A stretch of DNA of 64,000 nt, from the NCBI GenBank assembly GCA_032433765.1, contig JAVIAB010000102.1, forward strand, positions 13,452,414 through 13,516,413. The letters run 5' to 3'. Positions 56,043-64,000 of the stretch are shown here, one piece after another (position 1 is the first letter of the stretch; each line of letters opens with the position of its first letter). Position numbers and translations under genes: made by a program. The DNA comes from Megaustenia siamemsis. Lineage: Eukaryota; Mollusca; Gastropoda; Stylommatophora; Ariophantidae. The notes under the pieces were generated by a model. It ran no database searches and had not been told where the DNA came from. It saw nothing but the letters and a program-made list of their open reading frames with translations.

Positions 56043-56371
56043 GGACAAAATCACTAACATAGAATTATGGAAATGTACCAGTCAAATACCAGTGGATAAA
56101 GAGATACAGCGAAGACGATGGCGCTGGATAGGACACACACTGCAGAAGCCAATTGAGAGTATTACACAACAGGCCCTTTTTTGGAATCACCAGGGGAAAA
56201 GACAAGGAGGAAGACTAAAGAATTCGTGGAGAAGACAGGCAGAAGCAGAGATGAAGATGATGGGGAAGACATTAAATGATCTTAAAAGAATGACAAGAAA
56301 CAAAACGACTTGGAAAGTGTTCGTTGAAGACCTATGCTCCACAGGGAGCTGAAAGGTAGAAGAAGAAGAAG
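56043..56371 (+). mobile_element. RTE-like LINE 3' end, 14-bp TSD
   Basis: It encodes DKEIQRRRWRWIGHTLQKP, GKRQGGRLKNSWRRQAEAE and VFVEDLCSTGS in one frame, then a (gaa)n tail. The TSD aatgctgaaatata (56029-56042 and 56372-56385) is perfect. Confidence 0.93.
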
Positions 56372-56692
56372 AATGCTGAAATATACATTTATAAACAACG
56401 CCAAACATTTGTGATCGCACTGTACCGACAGTTCATCAAGAATAGGGTTAGATAGTTCAAGTACTGAAAATAAATAAAAGAGCTCTCTCTTTACGTATAT
56501 ATTTCAGTATAGGAGATACATACACTCCCCCAGATGGTAATAAGTAGTATGTACGCAATGCTAATATTTTACTGTAGGATTTATGTCCAAGACGGATATG
56601 CCGGGCTGTAATGCGTGGATACGGTTGCTTGCAGTAAATTAACTACACAACGCGCCCACACGCACTTGATGAGGGTGAAGGATGAAGCGGAT

Positions 56693-56775
56693 GGGAGCTG
56701 GGTGGTCTAGAGCTAGGACGTTGGCCTCTCTATAGGAAGGTCCCGGGTTCAAATCCCATCAAAGGCGGAGGGAAT
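56693..56775 (+). mobile_element. tRNA-like SINE head, family 5
   Basis: A-box-like tggtctagagctagg and B box gggttcaaatccc about 35 bases apart, then a T run. There is no acceptor stem closure, so it is not a tRNA gene. Confidence 0.45.
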
Positions 56776-56874
56776 TTTTTTTTTAATTGAATTCTTTTCT
56801 TTACTCTCATCTGGTCATGGGTAGTGAGATCTATTGGGCCTTCTCGGGTAAAGGCAAAAAACATCAGGTCAACA

Positions 56875-57119
56875 TATGCACTCGCACATCGGCGTAGAGG
56901 CAATATGGTGTTAGTGACCATACTTTGTATAGTCCTTCGGCACATGATTTTTGGAGGTAATGTGGTCGGTATTACGCCTGTGCCGCTTTAATTTCCGCGT
57001 AATAATTCGGTACCCATTTAAGGCTGGGTTAATTCGGAAGCCGTTGATCAGGATCCTACCCGACCTCTTTCTTGTCCTTTGTAGTCCAGTTCACTAACCA
57101 CTGAGCTATCGCGGCTCCC
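56875..57119 (-). mobile_element. SINE family 1, diverged
   Basis: A recognisable body and head (ggttagtgaactggactac on the minus strand). The tail palindrome is degraded. Confidence 0.8.
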
Positions 57120-57214
57120 AATGCACACATATAATAAAGATTAAATATTCGCAGCCGCGAGCAGAGCAACTGAGTATATGGACAAAAAAATGAAATGGTA
57201 TTTAGCAGCTAAAC

Positions 57215-57270
57215 CTGTAGAGAGACGCGTAAATTACAACGTTTCGGCAACAACCTTCATCAGATACATG
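57215..57270 (-). ncRNA. Hammerhead-like core motif (candidate)
   Basis: The minus strand reads CTGATGA, a short weak stem, GCCGAAAC, then a hairpin (gta/tac with tight loop, acg/cgt outside) closing on GTC. That is the order of a hammerhead ribozyme: core, stem II, GAAA, stem III, cleavage triplet. Against it: an extra A before stem II, a stem II of only about 3 bp and no clear stem I. Best of five related copies in the window. Confidence 0.25.
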
Positions 57271-57631
57271 TCAACAAATATAATAGAAACACAAACACGA
57301 AAGAACAGCAGTTATCTGAAAATGCTGATGGATTCATTGGCTCCAAAAGACAGAAGGAGAAAGAGTAGCCAGGACCTATGTGCATGTTAGACACATGATA
57401 AAAAATCCATAAGGCTGGTAGGGTCTCGACGGCCAAAATAGAGCAAAGATAGTGAAAATTGCCTCTAGTAAAATACACAACAAATAAAGGGAACATGTTG
57501 AAAGAAATAACAAATAGTTTGCAGCGGTGAGTTTGAAACCTGAGGAGGCCAGGATGTGATATGTGGTCGCATTACATGTATAAAACATACATTAACTACT
57601 GTTATGCTTACTTTATGCTATTACTTGTGCA

Positions 57632-57781
57632 GGAGTATCTGTGCAACAGAGGTGAGATGCAGAATGGCACAGACAAAAGCAGCTTTCCAAAAAATAAGAA
57701 AGATACTATGCAATACCCTTTTGACAACAGAAACAAGAAAAAGAGTTCTTAAATGTTATGTAGAGCCAGTCTTAATATATG
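57632..57781 (+). mobile_element. LINE family C, left half split by the Maverick-like element
   Basis: It matches 40015-40165 (EVRCRMAQTKAAFQK; VEPVLIYE). The right half resumes at 63491. The tatatg at 57776-57781 is duplicated at 63485-63490. Confidence 0.9.
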
Positions 57782-58143
57782 AGTAGTTATATAGGGGGTT
57801 TACCATACAGAAAAGTTAAGAAAAAGTGCAGCTAAATGCTAAGATTTGTAAAGCCAGATGTTAAGATTGTTAAGCCGCATGTTAACAAATGTTGCTTAAC
57901 ATTTTGTCCGGTAATCGGCTTATCTTGTCGGGGCTTATATCGGCTCGACGGGTCATGGCGGGGATTATCTCGGATCGACGGATCGTGGCGGGGATTATCT
58001 CGACTCGACGGGTCGTGGCGGGGATTATCTCAGCTCGGCGGGTCGTGGCGGGTGGCGGGGATTATCTCGGCGTGCGGGCTGACGTGTTATTAAAATTTAT
58101 TTTAATGTAATAGCTGTTCTAAAACTTGGGGAAAGGGGGGACA
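57782..58143 (+). repeat. Left terminal inverted repeat
   Basis: It pairs with 63218-63484. It is longer than the right TIR because a GC-rich unit of about 30 bp (gattatctcg...gacgggtcgtggcggg) is repeated about four times near 57958-58070. It ends in the ttctaaaacttggggaaagg block. Confidence 0.92.
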
Positions 58144-58612
58144 GGTAAATGCTGACGTGTTATTAACGGTGTAGCGGTTCTAAAACTTGGGGAAAGGGTG
58201 CCTTTATTGGTCGAGTGTGTTATTAGTATCGCTAACATCGTTATCATCATGTGTTGGTTGGCGTGTTTTGCTAGGGGAAACGTTAAGAATAATTTTAAAC
58301 ACCTGCCGGTCTCGTGATAGGTGACGCACCTCCATGTTGTGAGCGGTCTCAATGAAAAAGCGAAGTAGACATTTATTTACATTTAAGAATATTAAAATGA
58401 ATGCGAAATGTAGTTAAAATGAACGCGAAACTTATTTAAAATTAATGAAAAACCATTAAGAAATATAGTCAAAGCGATAAAAATCCACGTCGCGTATATG
58501 GTGTGACCGGAACCTATTCCTCTCGCTGAACACAAGTCACGGGTTGTTTACATTTCGCAAAGCTCTTAACGTGTAGAACGTGTGGAGCGGTTCTAAAACT
58601 TGGGGAAAGGGG
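58112..58612 (+). repeat. Three copies of a TIR-inner module
   Basis: The block ttctaaaacttggggaaagg occurs at 58112-58140, 58173-58198 and 58586-58612, and inverted at 63230-63256 next to the integrase start. A copy beside a gene start hints at a promoter-like or packaging-like element; the function is unknown. Confidence 0.6.
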
Positions 58613-59999
58613 CTTAACTTTATTCTTCACAGGTTTTTTTTTTATAAAGTCTCGGCCTTTGAATAGAAATTTGAATAAATAGTTTAACCTATAATACAGA
58701 GACCTTATACCTTCGCCCCGTCCCATGTTGATAGTCGTCATGTACCAGGGCGTGTTGTGGATTAGGCGCCGGTCTCATGAGGGAAATTTTTTAATATGTG
58801 AAATGTTAGATGAAAGTTATTAAAAATATTTCGCAAATAAACGCGTAATTTATTTACATTTAAGAATATTAAAATGAATGCGAAATTTATTTAATAATAT
58901 TAAAATGAAAGATAATTATAAAATATAGGCCCGCCATCTTGTCTCTGGAATTAGGCGACAGGTAAATTTTAGGCGAAAAATGCTGACAAGCGTTGAACGG
59001 GTATTGTTAGGAAAAGATTATGCAACAGGTAAATAATGTTTCCGATGAAAAAGCGAAGTAGAAATTTAAGAAGGCGATATTTACGTGTAAGAATATTAAA
59101 ATGAACGCGAAACTTATTCCGTGTTGATAGTCGTCCTGTAGGAACGTTTTCGGTAAATCTCTTAACGGTCACAGAGCAAAACTGTTACGAAAAAGAGTTC
59201 ACAGTGTCGTATCCTTTTCGTTAGAGAAGTCTATAATTTTTTCCAACCTCCGTTGAATACAACCAACCAATAAAAGAATCGACCCCAAAAGGCGAACTCC
59301 AGAAACATCTGTACCTATATGATAGTCATAACTAACCGTTAATGTTATTAGTAAAAGTGACGCATAAGTGCTGTGTAACTAAGAGGTCTGCCCTATAGTG
59401 GTAGTAAGATGAATATTACAGATAATCATAGTTGAGCGACGGTATTTTAATAACGGCGCATAGAAATAATGTAGGATGTCTTAGGTCAATAATTGCATGA
59501 ATGTGCCATTCATCGCTCACGTGTAAAATAGTTCCCACTACAGAGTCTTACTAAAATGACCGACCATTCGTATGGTGTACACCTTAACAACCCTACATCT
59601 TATACAGTCTGCCATGGTAAGATGATAGAAGAAGAAACCGATGTTAGGGGTAAGTCCCAAACAGTTTTCTTTTTCCTTATCTCAATAATCGTTTTTAAAC
59701 CGGTAATTACTTTCTGATAGAAACGACACATGATAGTGATTGTTAGATTATTTTTTATTCACATATAGTCGAGTTTGGAGTTGTTGTAAAGATAATTTTA
59801 CGAGTATTCATATGTTTAATCTTTAGTTTCTTTAAAAACAATAAAACTACTACACTTGTAACTAATTTAAACTAAACGTTTCTGAGCTAAACTAAATACT
59901 CGATATTAACGGTAAACAAGAGAGCGACACAGAAGACTGACTGTGCTGCACATTGATCGAAAGGCTTTTGTTCCCTTGCGTCGCACATGGTAAGATAAT

Positions 60000-60044
<45 letters not shown>

Positions 60045-60713
60045 GTGGCTTGTGATTATCACGTTAGCGTTCCTTCTATGTATGTGTGGACCAATCAAAA
60101 ATTTGAACTTTAGAACACAGACGCGTTACTAAATAAACAATAAATTTACTACTAAATAAAACAAAAATATACAATATACTTTATTTATTACTAAACCCTT
60201 CGTCTCGAGACACGCGAATAGACACCAAACAAGATATAGTTTGTTGTATAACAAGTTATTTTCATTTTCGATGTACCGGCTTCACAACTAAAGTATATTT
60301 GGCTCTCTCTCTCTCGTTCTCTCTCTCTCTGTTTGTCCGTGAGTGTATGTATGTATGTTTATAGATTATTCACTCTAGTTCGCTGTCTGTCTAAAACTAT
60401 GTTATTACTATATGATAAAAACCACCAGACTAATAGACCGAATATCTTAATACCTTTTACAGTTCGATGATTATTGACAACGCTGAAAGACAAAACATCC
60501 CCACTTCATGTAAACTCGGTCAATAATGGCTGGTTCGTATATGTTTTTTTCAGATTACTGACTCATGTAAAAGTGCAACCGCATACATAACTATAAGAGA
60601 GGTTTTTATGAACACTCTCAACGTGTCTGTTTAACGAGCGGAGCAAAGAGAATACGCGTCCACGTGTAGGACAATCATATCGTTGACCAGCCATCGTTTT
60701 CTTTTCGACTACC
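58613..60713. other. Maverick-like interior without recognisable genes
   Basis: AT-rich, with no frame above about 80 residues that I recognise. Shuffled short modules recur: aagaatattaaaatgaa(t/c)gcgaaa at about 58385, 58860 and 59090; gttgatagtcgtc at about 58727 and 59124; atggtaagat(g/a)atag at 59615 and 59988. A CT repeat lies at 60001-60042. Confidence 0.5.
60001..60042. repeat. (CT)n microsatellite
   Basis: A pure CT tract inside the Maverick-like element. A shorter one lies near 60303. Confidence 0.9.
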
Positions 60714-60872
60714 TTAAGCGCTAGAGAGAAAATAAGAAGTCACGCATACCTTTTTGCCAGTTTTTTGCAAATTACTCTGTTTACTAATGTCCATATCGCT
60801 CTTCTTCATTAGCGTATTGCTTTGAGTTATTCTAGTTAGTTTCTTTATGTATATATATATATTCTCTCTCTC
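60714..60872. repeat. Direct repeat, copy A, distal to the Bcl-2-like gene
   Basis: It begins ttaagcgctagagagaaaat and is about 95% alike by eye to copy B at 61883-62053. Both end in TA and CT microsatellites. The two copies bracket the Bcl-2-like gene. Confidence 0.88.
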
Positions 60873-61063
60873 CACATTCGCTTATATTTTTTTTAATTTC
60901 CCCTTTAATATCTTTTAGTGTTTCATATTTTACGCGATCATATTTTATTTCATGTCGTGTGTCATCTCACCGTTGTATGGTATTGTTATTATTTTGACAC
61001 GTCATAACATCTATATAAAATGTATATATAAAGAAAAAAAAAGACACTTTTAATTTTTTTTTT

Positions 61064-61266
61064 ATGCATATTTTCTTATATTTTAGTTATATATTTTTTT
61101 TTGTAAGTATTTTAAAAGAACAATATCCGCCCTGTGAGACTAACCATGGTGTAGTTTTAATTTTTTTTTTTAAATGCACATTTTCTTATATTTTAGTTAT
61201 ATATATTTTTTGTAAGTATTTGAAAAGAACAATAACCGCCCTGCGAGACTATCCATGGTGTAGTTT
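61064..61266. repeat. About 105-bp tandem duplication over the 3' end of the Bcl-2-like gene
   Basis: Two tandem copies of the segment from poly-T through ttttcttatattttagttat to actatccatggtgtagtttt. The gene uses the first copy for its BH2-like end. The second copy repeats that coding stretch downstream but is out of frame. Confidence 0.85.
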
Positions 61267-61824
61267 TTTCTACGATGCTGTTGGTAGCCTCGGATGCAAC
61301 TTGTTCTATCACGGGTCTAAAGTCCACGTCGGAATCATACAGGGAGTCTCGTAGGTTTTTCATTAGGCGAAAAACTAGGGCATGCACGGTGATTATTCTA
61401 CCCCAGTTGTAAACATCTGCAAATATTTCCTCTGTTAATAAGTCGAAAATGGTCATCGACAGTAGGTAAGACGGGTAGTTTGTAAATTATATCGTGAAAT
61501 TGATTGGTGGATATTAAGTCTATCGCACGTTTCATAGTTGTAGAGTTTGCGGTACTGTTAATTTTAAATATTACATCCCTAAGTATGGCGCTCGATTTCT
61601 TGAAGAGACGCAATTTATTCTGACTTTGACGTCAGCACGGCGCTGCGTGTAACATGTTTTGCTCGGTGCAACAGTGAAAGAACAGGCTCTATAACTAGAG
61701 CTATGGTTGCTATTCTTCTCGCAAGTCTGTGCCTGTCACAGGCAAACTGCATCCACGTTGAGCGTCTATCCTCTATAAGATCATCCAAATGATGGATTGT
61801 CACCAACTCTTCGGCAAACGTCAC
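61193..61824 (-). pseudogene. Bcl-2-family-like gene, broken into three frames
   Basis: The frame 61456-61193 shows EEIFADVYNWGRIITVHALVF, matching the BH1 motif (Bcl-2 family: ELF.DGVNWGRI), and after a helix-sized spacer PWIVSQGGY, matching BH2 (W..(N/Q)GGW). The preceding frame (61613-61398) has helix-like sequence aligning with the BH3-to-BH1 interval. The first frame (61824-61615) would be the N-terminus but has no clear motif. Two frame shifts separate the blocks, one inside the BH1 approach where frames overlap at 61456-61398. None of the frames begins at a good ATG. No C-terminal membrane anchor is visible. Known: Bcl-2 proteins control mitochondrial apoptosis, and several animal DNA viruses carry copies that keep host cells alive. 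Inference: an accessory gene of this element, now dead in this copy. Confidence 0.72.
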
Positions 61825-61882
61825 CTAAAGTAATATTAAATTTTAAAACAGGTTACAGTATCTTAACGATATCGTAAAAAAA

Positions 61883-62053
61883 TTAAGCGCTAGAGAGAAA
61901 ATAAGAAGTCACGCATACCTTTTTGCCAGTTTTTCGCAAAATACTCTGTTCACTAATGTCCATATTGCTCTTCTTCGTTAGCGTATTGCTTTGAGTTATT
62001 CTAGTTAGTTTCTTTATGTGTGTGTGTGTATATATATATTTGCTCTCTCTCTT
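61883..62053. repeat. Direct repeat, copy B, at the integrase 3' end
   Basis: The partner of 60714-60872, with a 1169-bp offset. The integrase frame runs into its TG/TA microsatellite, so the repeat boundary probably replaced the original integrase C-terminus. Confidence 0.88.
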
Positions 62054-63216
62054 TTGCAGAGGTAGTCGAAAAAGGGTCTTTCAAATTTAAAGTTGTGTTT
62101 GTTACTATACAACATGTTCCATACCTGTTCTTGATTGTCTGCGTTGACGTCGACCGGTGCCATTTTTATACTTCTGTGATACGAATGGTTATAACTTCGA
62201 AGTAGGGCGGGTAGGACTCGGACATAAGACAGTTTATTGGATTTCATGAAATATCGCCACATCCGTTGTTTCAGAGTCTTATTAAAGCGTTCCACCACGG
62301 CGGCCTTAATATCTTCGTTCTGTGTAGTGAAAAAGTGAACGTTGTTCTCAGCGAGGAATTTCTGAAACGTTCTGTTCAGAAACTCCGACCCTTTATCGGT
62401 TTGAAAACTCGCGGGTTTCCCATCAAGAAATATCTTACCGACGGCTTCCACTAAGGATTACCCCGTTTTGGTTCGTATCGGTACAGACCACGCGAATTTA
62501 CTGAAAACGTGAACGCAAACAACCAAATAGGAATACCCATCGTTGTGTTTTTTCAAATGCCTCAATACAATTAGGTCTGCCTGATATTGCTGTTGGGGTC
62601 CACTCGTTATAATGGGACGCCTTTCAAATCTGCGACGAATTGGTTTATGAAGGGTATATGTCTCCTGATGATTCAACCATTGATTGATCTCTTTAAGTCC
62701 CAGTTTGGTGTTATGTTGCAGGGCCGTTGCACTACTATACGCCCCTGGACGAGAAGGATCAAAGTAATGACGTGTCAATATTTTCTCAACCATTCCCATT
62801 TTGGTGTTGGGATTCCGCTTTCTTTTTTTAGGTCTCAGTTTATATGTGGTTGCGGGTGGAGTGGTTTCATTACCTATCTTTGGTGTTTCCACTGCTGGTG
62901 TCTTGGTCTGCTCTGGTGGCACCTCGATTGATGGTGATGGTGGTGGTGGGGAAGGTGTTTTTTCTGTTGACGTGTTGTGTTGAATGAGATCGACCGAGCC
63001 CAATGAGCGTCGTTTATACTGCTCCAATCTAGTTAAATACTGATGCAGGGCACGTTGGTACACTCTGGCCTTATCGGGTGCTGAATCATCGCGGAATAGG
63101 ATACGTTGTATTTCATCATCTAAATCTCTCAAGTTGTCACCTATCGCCTCGGGTGGAGTATACGTGCTAGTAGTCTGTTTAAGACCCTCAAGGAATCGAG
63201 GATCCATCAAAATCAT
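62014..63216 (-). pseudogene. Maverick/Polinton-type integrase with one in-frame stop
   Basis: It starts at an ATG at 63216, only a few bases inside the right TIR. Residues about 1-75 form an N-terminal module (LDDEIQRIL ... YQRALHQYLTRL), followed by a Pro/Thr-rich linker. The integrase follows: HYFDPSRPGAYSS, LHKPIRRRFERR, then the catalytic Asp in QYQADLIVL, HNDGYSYLVVCVHVFSKFAW, the second Asp in FQTDKGSEFLN, and Glu in AVVERFNKTLKQRMWRYF, ending YNHSYHRSIKMAP. One TAA (62460-62458) interrupts it between the first two catalytic residues; the frame is otherwise continuous. The far C-terminus runs into a microsatellite and looks truncated. The protein would insert the element with a 6-bp stagger. 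Confidence 0.92.
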
Positions 63217-63217
63217 T

Positions 63218-63484
63218 TTGTCCCCCCCCCCTTTTCCCCAAGTTTTAGAACCGCTATAACATTAAAATAAATTGTAATAACACGTCAGCACCGCACGCCG
63301 AGATAATCACCGGACCTGCCGACCCGCGCCGCCACCCGCCGCGCCGAGATAAGTCCCGACGAGATAAGCCGATTACCGGACAAAATATTAAGCAACATTT
63401 CTTAACATGCGGCTTAACAAATCTTAGCATTTAGTTGCACTTTTTCTTAACTTTTCTGTAAGGTAAACCCCCTATATAACTACT
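63218..63484 (-). repeat. Right terminal inverted repeat
   Basis: The inverted partner of 57782-58143, with a shorter GC-rich middle and a C run of about 11 next to the integrase start. Confidence 0.92.
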
Positions 63485-63490
63485 TATATG

Positions 63491-63890
63491 GATATGAATC
63501 ATGGAGAATAGGTCAACAGACAAGAAGATAACTGGAGTCTATAGAAATGTGGTTTTACAGAAGAATGTTGAGAATACCATGGACAGCTAAGAAGAGTAAT
63601 GAAAACGTTCTGAAAGAGACAAAACCAAAAAAAGAGCTCATTTCCAATATTTGGAAGAAACAATCATCATTTTTTGCCCATGTAATGAGAAGGGAACATC
63701 TGGAATATATTGTAACAACTGGGAAAATTGAGGGAGGAAGATATAGAGGAAAGCAAAGTGAAAAGATACCAGACAGCTCATGAGAATGGCTTGGTAGAAG
63801 GTCAACAATAGAAATGATAAATAACTGTCCAGATCGAAAGTTGTGGATAGACATGATCACCTACGCCAGCAGGCCTGGTACTTGATGATG
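63491..63890 (+). mobile_element. LINE family C, right half after the Maverick-like insertion
   Basis: It continues 57632-57781: YRNVVLQKNVENTMDS / FYRRMLRIPWTAKKSNENVLKETK, FAHVMRREHLEYIVTTGKIEGGR, ending cagcaggcctggtacttgatgatg. The join restores a sequence collinear with 39955-40300. Confidence 0.9.
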
Positions 63891-64000
63891 AAGTTGATGT
63901 GCAGGAAATGTACTCGATATTTTTTTTCTCTTTGTGATGCCTACAAAAGAGACCTTCCATCGGTGTATTGCTGGATATAGCCATTAGTAGATAATGTCTC

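Larger units (their letters stand above)
57782..63484 (-). mobile_element. Compact Maverick/Polinton-like element (5.7 kb), possibly adintovirus-related
   Basis: The termini are AGTAGTTATATAGG in inverted orientation. Long TIRs (about 360 bp left, 266 bp right) and a perfect 6-bp TSD tatatg are the Polinton/Maverick signature (known: 6-bp TSD, long TIRs, retroviral-like integrase). It carries a Polinton-type integrase gene starting almost at the right TIR and a broken Bcl-2-like gene, both on the minus strand. Full Mavericks are roughly 15-20 kb with protein-primed DNA polymerase, packaging ATPase, protease and capsid genes. None is visible here, so this is an internal-deletion or non-autonomous form. 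The insertion site is inside a family C LINE. Confidence 0.9.

Noticed and set aside
58514..58741. 75-residue frame as a candidate Maverick gene
   Set aside because: Short, no motif, and it overlaps the repeated TIR-inner module.
59892..60098. Small minus-strand protein with Arg-Glu repeats in the Maverick-like element
   Set aside because: The RE repeats come from the CT microsatellite. No start context and no homology that I recognise.

Overview
The window is repeat-dominated DNA from an animal nuclear genome. Evidence: tRNA-headed SINEs, many 5'-truncated non-LTR retrotransposons with target-site duplications (TSDs), hAT and mariner transposons, a Maverick/Polinton-type element, long micro- and minisatellites, and one likely spliced exon. 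There is no operon structure, no rRNA and no convincing tRNA gene. A marine invertebrate such as a mollusc is my guess from the repeat style, not something the sequence proves. Nearly all coding capacity belongs to mobile elements. The one plausible host-gene piece is a short signal-anchor exon at 5931-6021 (minus).

Layout. 0.9-6 kb: SINEs of three families, LINE scraps, a 42-bp minisatellite and the candidate exon. 6-15 kb: 36-bp and 67-bp minisatellites, two mariner fragments and an intact 2.8-kb hAT transposon (9416-12220, 598-aa transposase) inserted in the 67-bp array with an 8-bp TSD. 13.7-21.7 kb: three long purine/pyrimidine arrays at LINE tails and an LTR-like region with a 50-bp array. 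22-34 kb: SINE and LINE mosaics with nested insertions, a hAT MITE and an 86-bp near-perfect hairpin. 34.5-37.3 kb: a 2.8-kb array of 41/44-bp units. 38-48 kb: LINE pieces with in-frame minisatellites, a LINE RNase H remnant and a 2.4-kb array of 35/41-bp units. 48-57 kb: more SINE/LINE copies, including the best RTE-like LINE (51554-54244 minus).

Main discovery candidate: 57782-63484, a compact 5.7-kb Maverick/Polinton-like (possibly adintovirus-related) element. It has long terminal inverted repeats and a 6-bp TSD (tatatg), and it splits a LINE. It keeps an integrase gene (one in-frame stop) next to the right TIR and, in the same orientation, a frame-broken gene with Bcl-2-family BH1 and BH2 motifs inside a segment bounded by ~160-bp direct repeats. 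I see no polymerase, packaging ATPase, protease or capsid gene, so this is a deletion derivative or a non-autonomous element that carried an apoptosis-regulator-like gene.

A second theme is array birth. Many minisatellites can be traced to the 3' end or reading frame of a neighbouring SINE or LINE, and the units of several contain a short palindrome with a very small loop.
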